Shown here: positions 30,550 to 39,274 of the stretch, in pieces
Layout of the letters: each line of letters starts with the position of its first letter
Position numbering within the stretch: the first letter of the stretch is position 1
Assembly (NCBI GenBank): GCA_028819955.1
Contig: JAPPKP010000424.1
Coordinates: forward strand, 1 to 43,560
Direction of reading: 5' to 3'
Source: Rhodospirillaceae bacterium
Lineage (GTDB): Bacteria; Pseudomonadota; Alphaproteobacteria; UBA828
DNA length: 43,560 nt
Translations under genes and position numbers: made by a program
Notes under the pieces: model-generated
Told to the model about the DNA's origin: nothing
The model's input: only the letters and a program-made list of their open reading frames with translations
The model's database searches: none

Positions 30550-32138
30550 GACGCCGCTCCCTGGACGAGGCGAGGACCGGCGGCCGCCGGCATCTCGTCG
30601 ACGCGCGCTCCCTTCGAGAGCGCATCCAGCGGGTCGACCTGGCCGCCGGCGACGGCCTGCCAGATCTTCCTGGCGATGGGAACGCCCGCCATGGCGTCCG
30701 TCCAGTGCTGCCACGCTGCGATCGGATCGCGCCGGCCGACGTGGGCGAGGTAGTCGGCGTCGGGGCGGATGAACTCGGCCACGACCTGCTGGCGCGTGTA
30801 TCCCGTCCACGCCTGGCGGGCGACATCGTTGGCTTCCGTCCGCCGGCACGCCCGGCAGCCCTCGCGATTGCGCCAACGCGGCCGGATCGCCATGCGGTCG
30901 AGGTGTCGGGTCAGCCAGTCCGGCGGGGCGGCGTCTGCCGGCTCCGGGAGCGCGCACTGCCGGCAGAGCATCGGCAGCAGCGTCTGCTTCATCAGGAGCG
31001 CGACGTTGCCGGGCTTGGTGAGGGTGGCCGGCTCGACGCCCATGTCGAGGAGGCGGAAGAGGATCGCGTTGGCGCTGTCGACGTGGATGGTGGTCCACAC
31101 CTGGTGGCCGGTGTCGACGAACTGCAGCACCTGGGTGGCGGCGTCGTGGTCGCGCACTTCCGAGACCATGCCGGAGGCCGGGTGGACGCGGCAGAAGTGC
31201 ATGAGCGCCTTGCGGTAGTTCATGGCGCGCTCGTCGCCGGCGCCCGACGTCGGTACGGCGATCTGCACGGCGCCGGGAATGCGGTATTCGACCGGGTCTT
31301 CGAGTGTGACCAGGTTGAGCTCGTTCCTGTGCTCGGCCATCTGCAGGGCGAGATTGACGGCGAGCGTGGTCGACTTGCCGTCGCCGGTCGAGCCGCCGAG
31401 GAAGATGCCGCCCGAGAGCGACAGGCGGATCTCGGCGAAGAGCGCGGCCTCCGCCTCGCCGAAGCCGAGCTTCTGGAGGGTCATGCCCTCGGTGAGCTGA
31501 TCGCGGTAGAAGAGGCGGCAGAACATGTGGTCGCCTCCCGGATCGTGCGGCCCCCGCTGACAGCGCAGCCCGGAGACCGCCGGCGGCAGCGGCACCTCGC
31601 CGCCCGAGCGGATCGAGAACCCCTGGAACTCGCCACGCTGGTACGAGGTCTGGGCCGATCCCTCGTCCTTGGCGTGAAACAGGTACCCCATGAGCTGGCG
31701 GCCCTCCTCGGCCGGGATGGGATGGCCGAGCGCCAGCTTGGCGTCGTTGACGATGGCGTAGAGCCTGGCCGAGGCGCCGTCGTGCTCGAAGATGACGTCC
31801 GACGCGCGGGCCTGGGCGGCCTCGTGGAAGACGGCGGCGACCTTCCTCTGCAGATCCTCGTTGCCGGTCGACGCCGGCCGGGCGAAGCGCCAGGCGCGGT
31901 CGACTTCCTCCAGGGTGACGATGGTGACCTTCAGGTGGCCGGGGATGCGCTTCCTGGCCTTGAGCTGGGCGAGGCCGCGGGCGAGTTCGGCGTCGTCCTC
32001 GTAGCCTAGCGCGATGATGCACCGTCCGTCGGGCCACACGGCCGCCCGGCGGGCGTTGCCGGCGTGGTTCGACAGGAAGGGAACGGGTTTGAGGGCCTGG
32101 GCCGGATCGGGCTTGCGCCGGAAGAGGGACGAGAGCAT
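30546..32138 (-). CDS. pilQ: Pilus assembly ATPase PilQ (GspE/PilB family)
   Basis: The 530-residue product carries Walker A GSTGDGKST at residues 249-257. The Asp-box region is LVTLEDPVEYRIPGA near 278-292, the Walker B stretch is MVSEVRDHDAATQVLQFVD near 325-343, and the His box is VWTTIHVDS near 348-356. A C-terminal zinc-finger-like pair, MLCRQC near 385 and GCRACRR near 417, is intact, as in GspE-type ATPases. It powers thin-pilus extension. Start ATG 32138 overlaps the pilP stop as TGATG. Confidence 0.93.
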   Translation of the reverse strand: MLSSLFRRKPDPAQALKPVPFLSNHAGNARRAAVWPDGRCIIALGYEDDAELARGLAQLKARKRIPGHLKVTIVTLEEVDRAWRFARPASTGNEDLQRKVAAVFHEAAQARASDVIFEHDGASARLYAIVNDAKLALGHPIPAEEGRQLMGYLFHAKDEGSAQTSYQRGEFQGFSIRSGGEVPLPPAVSGLRCQRGPHDPGGDHMFCRLFYRDQLTEGMTLQKLGFGEAEAALFAEIRLSLSGGIFLGGSTGDGKSTTLAVNLALQMAEHRNELNLVTLEDPVEYRIPGAVQIAVPTSGAGDERAMNYRKALMHFCRVHPASGMVSEVRDHDAATQVLQFVDTGHQVWTTIHVDSANAILFRLLDMGVEPATLTKPGNVALLMKQTLLPMLCRQCALPEPADAAPPDWLTRHLDRMAIRPRWRNREGCRACRRTEANDVARQAWTGYTRQQVVAEFIRPDADYLAHVGRRDPIAAWQHWTDAMAGVPIARKIWQAVAGGQVDPLDALSKGARVDEMPAAAGPRLVQGAAS

Positions 32139-32911
32139 CACCCGCCTCCCGCGCTGCCGTGGGCCAGCGCCCAGTCGCCGGTCTCGATGTGGTGGAGGCT
32201 GACGCCAGGCGGGGTGTTGGCGATGTGGACCACCCGCCAGCCGCCCGGCAGGGACTCGCCTTCCCGGACCCACCAGACCTGCGTGCCGTCGGTCACCGCG
32301 GCACGCAGGTTGCCCGCCATGCCGAGGATGTTGAACCAGGTGTAAGGCGGCGCCTGATCGACCCAGGGCTCCGGTTCCGTCGGCGGTAGCGTGGCTTCCG
32401 CCAGCTGGTCGAGGAGGGTGGCCGCGGGCGCTGCCGGCGGCGGCGGGGTCTCGACCGGCAGCGAGGGACCGGTCTCGGCCTCGCCCGCCGCCAGCGATGC
32501 CAGCAGCAGCTCGGTGTGCAGCACGTCGGCCACCAGTTGCTGGCGGCGCTGGCACAGGCGAAGGAGCTCGTTCTCGAGAGCGACGGCGGTCAGCACGTCT
32601 TCTCCGGCAACCGCGCTGGCGAGGCGCGTGCGCAGCAGCTCGATGGCGCAGTCGGCCATCGTCGGCCCCTCCGCCGGGGGTCCGGTCAGCATGGTGACGA
32701 GGGCCGCCGTCGCCGCGTCGAGGTCGGGCCCGGCGGCGGCAGGTGCGACGGCCGTCTCGGGCGGCGCCTCGACGGGCGCGTTGACGATGGGCAGCGGTTC
32801 ATCGCCACTGGCGACCGGGAAGGGAACGAGCTCCTGCGCCGCCGGTGACGAGGCGAGCAGCGTGGTGGCCAGCAGGGCGGCCGCGACGCCGGCAGCGCAC
32901 CCGGCGTTCAC
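32138..32911 (-). CDS. pilP: Type IV pilus biogenesis protein PilP-like
   Basis: From GTG 32911 the 257-residue product has a signal peptide (LLATTLLASSPAA before QEL), an acidic proline-rich segment and a helical middle (ELLRLCQRRQQLVADVLHTE). The C-terminal domain reads TWFNILGMAGNLRAAVTDGT, VWWVREGESLPGGWRVVHI, the PilP-type beta domain that contacts secretin. No strong ribosome site is seen at the GTG. Unlike its downstream neighbours it is not coupled to the gene before it; a 268-base gap with a repeat array lies upstream. Confidence 0.75.
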   Translation of the reverse strand: MNAGCAAGVAAALLATTLLASSPAAQELVPFPVASGDEPLPIVNAPVEAPPETAVAPAAAGPDLDAATAALVTMLTGPPAEGPTMADCAIELLRTRLASAVAGEDVLTAVALENELLRLCQRRQQLVADVLHTELLLASLAAGEAETGPSLPVETPPPPAAPAATLLDQLAEATLPPTEPEPWVDQAPPYTWFNILGMAGNLRAAVTDGTQVWWVREGESLPGGWRVVHIANTPPGVSLHHIETGDWALAHGSAGGG

Positions 32912-33179
32912 GGATGATCCCCCGTTACGATCCGCCAGGTAGAGGCCGAAGGGGAGTACGCCGCGCGCAGGAATGTGCGGAGCGCCTGCAGGGACGTGAG
33001 CTTCAGGCGGTGCATCGCCATGTCGGTCCAGGCGCCGAATGCGGCGCGGCGATGGCGGGACGGCAGTCAGCGCCGGACACGGCTTGCCGGCGGAGCGGCG
33101 GCGAACATGCGCCTTTGCGACTTTGCGCAGTTTCGCAATTGCGCAATTTTGCCAGGGCGCGGTCATGGCCGGATCCCGG
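32912..33179. other. Spacer of 268 bases inside the operon
   Basis: This is the longest interruption inside the pilus-secretion run. It contains the octamer array at 33114-33155. An open minus-strand frame through it is arginine/proline-rich and is probably not translated. A second promoter for pilP and everything downstream could lie here. Confidence 0.4.
33114..33155. promoter_or_regulatory. Degenerate octamer array around the palindrome AATTGCGCAATT
   Basis: Five units of 8 to 9 bases follow each other: TTTGCGAC, TTTGCGCAG, TTTCGCAA, TTGCGCAA, TTTTGCCAG. The perfect 12-base palindrome AATTGCGCAATT lies at 33137-33148. The segment is AT-rich against a very GC-rich background and sits about 200 bases upstream of pilP on the transcribed strand. 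A regulator-binding or promoter role is inferred from position and symmetry only. Confidence 0.45.
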
Positions 33180-34514
33180 TCAACCGGCGCCCCACCCGGC
33201 GTAATCACCGAGGTGGCGGGCCAGCGGCTGCCAGGCGTAGGCCGCCTTGTCGGCGACGCCCTCGAGCGTCAGGACGAGGCTGCCCCGCGACACGGTCCAC
33301 GAGCCCGGGATGTCGCGGTCGCCCGTGGCGCGGGCCACCAGGCTGCCGTCCTCGCCGAAGCGGAAGAGCGCCTGCCGGCCGAAGTAGGGAAGCGTCACGT
33401 CCGCGTCGCGGCCGGTGAGCCAGTCCGTCATCGCAAAGAGCGGATGGCGGCGGCCGGTGTTGACCACCGGCAGCGCCTCGCCGGGCCTCAAGTGGTAGTC
33501 CATGGTCGCCGGCAGGGTCTCCCAGTCGAGCTCGAGGCGGTTCTCGGCGGCGTTCCAGGCCAGATAGCCGACATCGAGGACCTGGCCGGCGGTATCGATC
33601 GACCAGAATTCGTCACCCTCGGGGTGAAGCGCCAGGACATACGAACGGCCCAGGCGGTCCTCGAGGACGTGGCCATGGGCGGCCTTGAGCGCGTCGGCCA
33701 GCGCCAGGCGCTGGCGGTAGCCCATGGCATCGTCGGGCGACTCCGGAAGAAGCTGGGATGTCGCGTCGCTTCCAGCCGGCGCTTCCTCGCCCTCGGAGAA
33801 GCAATGCGCGGGAAGGACGGGTTTGGAGGGGGATTCGAAGCACCAATGGAAGGTGTTGCCGGCGACCGCGCCGAGACCGGTGCGGCGGCTGGGCGACATG
33901 CCGGGAAGGGTGAGGGGCGCCGTCGGATCCTGCTCCAGCATTTCGTAGATCGTCGGATGCGTCTGCTTCTCGTTGATCCAGCCGCCGTCCGCGAGGATCT
34001 CCTCCGTGATGCCCGGGCAGGCGTCGGCCATCAGCCGCGGCCAGCCCTCCTGGATCCAACCGTCGTCCTTGACCAGCCACCTGCCCTGGTCTTCGTTCCA
34101 CGTCTCCGTGTGGAAGCGGCCGGTCTCCGGGTCGTAAAACACCGGCCACCGGTCGCCGTCCTCGTTGCCAGAGGCGGCGTAGGCGTCGTCGTGGCCCTTC
34201 CAGGTGTAGTAGGAGCCGCCGTCATGACGCACTTCGGAATAGCGCCGCTTCCCCCCTTCGCAGGAGAGCGGACGACTTCCATGGAGGGCGTCATGGCGGG
34301 TGTGGTAGACAGCGCGGGAGACGAACCAGTTCTGCCAGTCTCTCGTCCACGATTGGAACTGGATGACCGTGCGGCCGGGAAGCAAGGAACTGGCGACCCA
34401 CGACACATGGTGCGATCCCGGGTTGGGCGGCCGTTGGGCGACCTCGGTGGTCCTGCACCCGGTGGCGACCAGCGCACCGGTGATCGCGACGGCGGCGAGG
34501 AACGAGCGGTTCAT
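33180..34514 (-). CDS. Large lipoprotein of unknown function inside the pilus block
   Basis: The 444-residue product from ATG 34514 has a lipoprotein signal with the acylated cysteine at residue 20 (ALVATGC). The rest is aromatic- and acid-rich without transmembrane segments: WTRDWQNWFVSRAVYHTRHD, YYTWKGHDDAYAASG, FYDPETGRFHTETWNEDQGR, FWSIDTAGQVLDVGYLAWNA. The beta-strand/loop pattern with WxxD and GxW motifs recalls carbohydrate-binding or antifreeze-like surface proteins, but no family is recognised. It has no R64 counterpart known to me. It could be an outer-membrane pilus accessory or a surface receptor. Confidence 0.7.
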   Translation of the reverse strand: MNRSFLAAVAITGALVATGCRTTEVAQRPPNPGSHHVSWVASSLLPGRTVIQFQSWTRDWQNWFVSRAVYHTRHDALHGSRPLSCEGGKRRYSEVRHDGGSYYTWKGHDDAYAASGNEDGDRWPVFYDPETGRFHTETWNEDQGRWLVKDDGWIQEGWPRLMADACPGITEEILADGGWINEKQTHPTIYEMLEQDPTAPLTLPGMSPSRRTGLGAVAGNTFHWCFESPSKPVLPAHCFSEGEEAPAGSDATSQLLPESPDDAMGYRQRLALADALKAAHGHVLEDRLGRSYVLALHPEGDEFWSIDTAGQVLDVGYLAWNAAENRLELDWETLPATMDYHLRPGEALPVVNTGRRHPLFAMTDWLTGRDADVTLPYFGRQALFRFGEDGSLVARATGDRDIPGSWTVSRGSLVLTLEGVADKAAYAWQPLARHLGDYAGWGAG

Positions 34515-34614
34515 GGCTGTTCTTCTCCGACTTGGAGCTGTGCGTGTCCTGACTGCGTTCCGTTCGCGGCTCGCCAGCCCATTCGCCGCCCTTTCCCGGT
34601 TCGTGTCATCGGCC

Positions 34615-36132
34615 TCACCTGCCGCGGTCGCCGCTGCCGGGCGCGCCGCCCGGCCCGCCGCCGGCGCCGCGGTCGCCATCCGGGCCACCGCCGCCGCCCC
34701 TGTCGCCGTTGTTGTTGCCGTCGTCGCTCCCCGTGTCTTGGCCCGGTGCCACGTCGCCGTCGACGACCTCGGCCTGGTCCTTCTCCCCATCGGGAATGTC
34801 CTTGTAGTTGGCGTAGTCCCCGCGCCCGTCGCCGTCGGTGTCCCAGCTTTGCCCGCGATCGCCGCCGCCACCGCCTCCGACAGGTGTGTCTGCCGGGGTG
34901 TCCTGCGGAGATGACGTCGTTTCCTCCGTCTCCGGCGTCGAGCAGTTCGGCGGTGTTCCCGTCTGGCCAGCCGGGCACTGCTCCGGTGGCGGCGTCTCGC
35001 AGTTCGGTGGCGTCCCCGTCTGGCCCGCCGGGCATTGCGGTGGCGGAGGTGGCGGTGGCTGCCGGCACGTCGATGCCGTCTGGGTCCAGGACGACGTCGT
35101 GGTCCGCACCAGCGTCGCCGCCGCGTCCCAGGGCCACTGGCGGTAGAACCGCGAGGTGCTGCGCCTCTGGGTGCGCTGGCCGATCTGCGGCGAGGGACAG
35201 GAGACCGTGCGCGACGACGTCGACGTGGTCGTCCAGTCTCTCGGTACCGGCGGCGTCGGATTGGGATCCGTCCAGCAGCTCGTCGACACGAACTCAGGAG
35301 CGGTCAGCCACGTTTCGCCGGCGGTGGTGACGGATCGCTGGCGCCGCCACACGGTCTCGCCGGTGAGCGTGCCGGGGTGCGGCGCGCCGGGCGTGAACGT
35401 GCAGGTGGTCCGGAAGTGAACCCACTCGTCGTAGTCGGCGACGCAGTGGTCGACGAGGAGGCTCCATGCCCCGGTGACCGGCGAGCCCTGATCGTCACCG
35501 CGCCCGTTGACCTCCTGGGTGATATCCCGCGCCCACACCTGGCCGGCGCCGTGCGTCCTCGCCGGGCAGGTTCTGTCCTGGCGTTCCGTCGTCACGCGCT
35601 GGTCCGTCACGGTGAAGGGATCGACGACCTCCCCGGCAAGGCCGACGCGGTCCGACGGGGCGGTGGCGGCCATGCAGGCCGGCAGGGTGACGCTGTCGCG
35701 TCCCAGGATGCCTTCCGCGGTGCCGGCGGAGAACCAGTGAAGCGGAGGTTCGTCACGGTTGACGAGGGCGGCCTCGAGGTGCGGCGCCAGGCGGACCTGA
35801 CGCTGGTCGTCGCCGACGCCCTTGAGATCGTCGCGATTCGCGAACACGGCCAGGACAGAATCGCAGTAGAGCGCGCCGATCCCGCGGGTGGTCCAGTCGG
35901 CCCGCCATCCGGTGGAAGCGGGCGGTGTCGCGCCCGGCCAGGAGGTGGCGGCGGTCGACCGCTCGAGGACGTGGTCCTCGAGGTGCTGCCAGGCGAGCGC
36001 GATGGTCCTTGCGTGCTCGAGGGCGACGCCGTGGTTGTCCTGGGCAAGGACCACAGGCGCGTGGGCGAGAGTCGCCGCGAGGGTGACGGCAATGGCTGCA
36101 TGGCGCACCGAATGCGTTCTACATGGCGGCAT
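34615..36132 (-). CDS. Exported cysteine-rich protein with low-complexity Asp/Gly tail
   Basis: The 505-residue product from ATG 36132 overlaps pilO by 14 bases. It has a signal peptide (LAHAPVVLA before QDN) and an all-beta-looking Thr/Trp-rich core to about residue 350. Then come a poly-proline hinge and two repeats of QCPAGQTGTPPNC. The tail resembles Ca-binding loops: DTDGDGRGDYANYKDIPDG, then long Gly/Asp runs. Twelve or more cysteines imply disulfides outside the cytoplasm. The CPAGQTGTPPNC motif recurs in bacterial surface and adhesin proteins. I infer a secreted, calcium-dependent adhesin or pilus-associated factor; it has no known R64 equivalent. Confidence 0.7.
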   Translation of the reverse strand: MPPCRTHSVRHAAIAVTLAATLAHAPVVLAQDNHGVALEHARTIALAWQHLEDHVLERSTAATSWPGATPPASTGWRADWTTRGIGALYCDSVLAVFANRDDLKGVGDDQRQVRLAPHLEAALVNRDEPPLHWFSAGTAEGILGRDSVTLPACMAATAPSDRVGLAGEVVDPFTVTDQRVTTERQDRTCPARTHGAGQVWARDITQEVNGRGDDQGSPVTGAWSLLVDHCVADYDEWVHFRTTCTFTPGAPHPGTLTGETVWRRQRSVTTAGETWLTAPEFVSTSCWTDPNPTPPVPRDWTTTSTSSRTVSCPSPQIGQRTQRRSTSRFYRQWPWDAAATLVRTTTSSWTQTASTCRQPPPPPPPQCPAGQTGTPPNCETPPPEQCPAGQTGTPPNCSTPETEETTSSPQDTPADTPVGGGGGGDRGQSWDTDGDGRGDYANYKDIPDGEKDQAEVVDGDVAPGQDTGSDDGNNNGDRGGGGGPDGDRGAGGGPGGAPGSGDRGR

Positions 36133-37369
36133 GGCCGTCTCCTCCGATCGATACCTCGAGGGGCTGGGTGAGAACGGCGTAGACGCTCTCGAGCACGGGC
36201 CACGGCTCGACGGGCCGGGCGGCGATGCGCCAGATGCCGTCCTGGCGCGCGAGGGTGGTCACCTCGATGCCCGCAAGGCCGTCGATCGCCTGGCGGAACC
36301 GGGCGAGGGGATCGGGGCCGGTGATGGCGATCGCCCAGCGATGTCCCTGGCGGGTGTAGGCGATGGCGGTGGCCCAGGCGCCGATGCGGCGGTCGACCGC
36401 CGCGCGAAGGTCCAGGAAGGCCGGCGAGGGCGCCTGCTCGGCTTCGGCAATGACGGACGCGAGGGGCGTGACCGCCCAGGCGTCCGTGCCCTGCACCTGG
36501 CCGGCGTGGCGCTCCGACAGCAGCGACGCTTCCATGGTGCGGCGGTTGATCTCGATGTCGTGGCCGTCTTCGAGCGACCAGCGCAGCACCAGTGCGGGGC
36601 GGCCGCTGAGGGACGGGACCTGCTGCAGGACGGGCGCATCCGTCAGGCGGGCATGGCAGGTCGCCTGGTCCAGGCGCCAACCGGCGAGGCCGGGCGGCCT
36701 CTCCCGGAGAGCGGCGTCGCACAGGGCAAGGAACGTGCCGGTGTCGATGACCGTCATCACCTGCCGCTCGACCTCGACTTCTACAGTCGGTGGAGGCGGC
36801 GGGGAGAAGAAGATCTCCCAGACCTGGCGCCCGTACATCCAGCCGGCGAAGGCGAGACCGGCGACGAGGGCGATGAGGGTGGCGGCTGTCACGACCTGCC
36901 GCCGGCGGTCCAGCTGCGGTACGGTCTCGAGGCGCATGGCGTCGGTGAGCGGCGCCGCCGCCAGATCGAGCGGCGTGGCGCCCTCGATTCCGAGCGAGGG
37001 CGATGCGTGGATCGGGTGCGCGGATTCGCCGAGGATCCTCGCGGCATCGGCGGACGCCATGCGGTCTTCGCCCGGGAGCTCGGAAAGGCGCCCTGCCGTC
37101 GAGCGGACCAGGGCCGCCGTTCCGTCGTCGGCCAGGATGGCGGCGACCCAGGTGTCGCCTTCGATGACGGCGTGTACGGCCGCGGCCAGGCTCGCCGCCG
37201 CCACGGGATCGCCTTCCTCGTCGCCGGCGAACCCGGTCTGGTGCCCGGTCTCCACGAAAGCGGCGGCGCCATGGGCGCGGGCGCCCCGGGCAAGGTCGCG
37301 GCCGCGCAGGCGCGGCTGCCACGTCAGGCCGGCAGCGTACGTCTCGCGGTTGACGGTGAGCAGGCTCAC
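36119..37369 (-). CDS. pilO: Type IVb pilus biogenesis protein PilO
   Basis: The 416-residue product from a GTG that overlaps the pilN stop (GTGA) has a cytoplasmic N-terminal half starting LLTVNRETYAAGLTWQPR, typical of PilO2-type proteins. One membrane segment follows at about residues 161-179 (VVTAATLIALVAGLAFAGWM), then a proline run and a periplasmic C-terminal domain. It links cytoplasmic and outer-membrane parts of the pilus machine. Position after pilN matches IncI plasmids. Confidence 0.83.
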   Translation of the reverse strand: MSLLTVNRETYAAGLTWQPRLRGRDLARGARAHGAAAFVETGHQTGFAGDEEGDPVAAASLAAAVHAVIEGDTWVAAILADDGTAALVRSTAGRLSELPGEDRMASADAARILGESAHPIHASPSLGIEGATPLDLAAAPLTDAMRLETVPQLDRRRQVVTAATLIALVAGLAFAGWMYGRQVWEIFFSPPPPPTVEVEVERQVMTVIDTGTFLALCDAALRERPPGLAGWRLDQATCHARLTDAPVLQQVPSLSGRPALVLRWSLEDGHDIEINRRTMEASLLSERHAGQVQGTDAWAVTPLASVIAEAEQAPSPAFLDLRAAVDRRIGAWATAIAYTRQGHRWAIAITGPDPLARFRQAIDGLAGIEVTTLARQDGIWRIAARPVEPWPVLESVYAVLTQPLEVSIGGDGHAAM

Positions 37370-38910
37370 AGGAGCTCTCCCGCCCGCTCGACGATGCCCA
37401 GGGGCGGGCCGGCCTCGGCGGTCACCAGGAGCACCTGCTCGGTCAGCGTGTCTTCGGAAGCCGCGCCGCCGAAAGGAAGGGGGACATCGGCGTCGAAGGT
37501 GCCGGAGCGGTCGCCCGTGACGGCGCGGTCCCTAAAGCCGGAGACCACGAGGGTCTCGCCGCGGCCGACGCGCTGGGTGATCTGCACGGCCCGGTTGCCG
37601 TAGGACGGCAGCTGGAGACGGAGCTGTGGCCCTGCCGTGAAGACCTCGAAGGCGGGGCGGTCGAGGATCGACGCGAAGAGCCGCACCAGCACCTCGCTGG
37701 GCGAGACGATCTGTGCCGTGTAGGTCAGCGCGAACCCCGACGCGACGTTGCCGGGGATGAGATTCGTCTGCAGCAGGCCGTCCTGCAGTGTCGTCCTGAT
37801 CTCGCGGAGATAGGCTTCGGAGAAGAGCTCGGTGAACTGCGCCGGCTGGGCGTTCAGGCTGGGCAGGGTGGCGGTGAGTTCCCGGGAGACCGTCCCGGCC
37901 GTCTCAAGGGCGTTGACGGTGGCGCTCAGGGTGTCGGCTGCCGGCGTCGGGCGGACGACACTGATGCCGTTCGTGAGCACGCTGAGGCCGGCGGTGTCGC
38001 CGAGCACCCGCTCGAGCGCGCCGGAGATGCCGATCTGGAAGTCAGCTTCGCTGGTGAACCGCACCGTGTAGACGGCGACAGTCAGGGTGACCGGGCGCAG
38101 GGTGGTGCGGTTGAGCCACGCCAGGTAGCTGCGGGCGCGATCGATGTCGCGGGGCAGCCCGGAGACCGCGATCGAGGCCGTGGCCGGGGCGGCGGCGACG
38201 GCAGTGGAGGGGTCGAGGAGGGCCGTGAGCTGTGCGGTGATATCGCCCCAGGGGTCGTAGGAGGCCTCAGTGCTGATCGACTGGGAGGCGAAGTTCCCGG
38301 TGCCGCCGCCGCCCCCGGACTCTGTGGTCGACGTGCTGCCGGACGCAGTCTGCACGCCGGCCAGCGCATTGAGACGGAACGCCACGGCTTCGCGGCGGAC
38401 GACCTCGATCTCTCCCGCAGACGGCTGGTAGTGCCAGCGGTATCCGCGGGCCGCCGTCCAGGCGTCGAACAGGGCGTCGAGCGGTCCCGTCCAGATGCCG
38501 CCTTCCGGGAGGGTCTCCCGGGCGACCCGGAAGGGATCGGACGGGGCGGTTTGCGGGCGGATGCCGGTGAAGCGCACGGGCATGCCTGTGGCGGCTTCGA
38601 TGGTGGCGGCGAGGGCCTCGTCGTCCGGCGAGCCGGCAAGCGGCAGCGACACGGCATTGTCGGCGACCAGCTCCGCCGGGAGCGGGGCCTCTTCAGCCTC
38701 GACTCGCTCCATGCCGGTCCAGGGGCGCTCGGGGTCAACCTGCAGCACGTGGAAATCCGGCGCCGGATCCGGAGCGAGGCGCTCGATGGCCGCCGCGACG
38801 TCGTCGACGTGTTCGCCAGCGTTCTCCGCGTCGTCGGAAGCGCAGGCCGCCAGGAGGGTCGCCGCCAGGCAGGCGGTCACCAGGTGCCGGCGAAGCCGGT
38901 CGGGGTTCAC
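37366..38910 (-). CDS. pilN: Pilus secretin lipoprotein PilN
   Basis: PilN forms the outer-membrane ring through which the thin pilus emerges. The 514-residue product from GTG 38910 has lipobox LAAC with the cysteine at residue 23. N-domains follow (for example LPAELVADNAVSLPLAG and GLPRDIDRARSYLAWLNRTT), then a C-terminal secretin domain. That domain contains SPSEVLVRLFASILDRPAFE and VQITQRVGRGETLVVSGFRD. A Ser/Gly-rich loop (TASGSTSTTESGGGGGTG) interrupts the N-domains. It is the first gene of the leftward run. The dot block supplies a second outer-membrane pore, DotH with DotC and DotD. Confidence 0.9.
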   Translation of the reverse strand: MNPDRLRRHLVTACLAATLLAACASDDAENAGEHVDDVAAAIERLAPDPAPDFHVLQVDPERPWTGMERVEAEEAPLPAELVADNAVSLPLAGSPDDEALAATIEAATGMPVRFTGIRPQTAPSDPFRVARETLPEGGIWTGPLDALFDAWTAARGYRWHYQPSAGEIEVVRREAVAFRLNALAGVQTASGSTSTTESGGGGGTGNFASQSISTEASYDPWGDITAQLTALLDPSTAVAAAPATASIAVSGLPRDIDRARSYLAWLNRTTLRPVTLTVAVYTVRFTSEADFQIGISGALERVLGDTAGLSVLTNGISVVRPTPAADTLSATVNALETAGTVSRELTATLPSLNAQPAQFTELFSEAYLREIRTTLQDGLLQTNLIPGNVASGFALTYTAQIVSPSEVLVRLFASILDRPAFEVFTAGPQLRLQLPSYGNRAVQITQRVGRGETLVVSGFRDRAVTGDRSGTFDADVPLPFGGAASEDTLTEQVLLVTAEAGPPLGIVERAGELL

Positions 38911-39274
38911 GGCAGCCGGGAACGCCCGGCACCGGCGGCATCCGGCGCGTGCACGACCGCAGCGTGGGGCGGCTGACTCCCGTCGTCTACCGCCAGCCCC
39001 TGGTCGTTTCTCCCGAAACGGGTTGCGGTCCGGGCACGGGCGGTTCTCACCCCGGGCCGGACTGCACCCGATGACAGGAGGACACGCCACACCGCATCGG
39101 CAACATGGCGCCCTTTGGTGCGGCCGGACGGCGCGGTGCGCAGGGCCGTTCATCTCACGTCCGTCAGACGATCGCCGTGCCGACTGGACCGGCGACGGCG
39201 TCCGCCGCAGCCGCAAGCCCCGCCACCTCGGCGGCGCACCTGGCTGCGTCCCGCGTTCCTCCACTGCGCGGCCA
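38911..39274. other. 364-base region upstream of pilN
   Basis: I see no gene here. The region should hold the promoter of the pilus-secretion operon, but the GC-rich sequence shows no clear -35/-10 pair. A small perfect hairpin, CGTTTC-TCCC-GAAACG (39005-39020), lies about 100 bases before the pilN start and could be an operator half-site pair. An R64-like pilL or pilM gene is not present. Confidence 0.4.

Noticed and set aside
32912..33208. N-terminal extension of PilP through the octamer array
   Set aside because: The frame is open, but the extension is Arg/Pro-rich and would bury the signal peptide that begins at the GTG at 32911.
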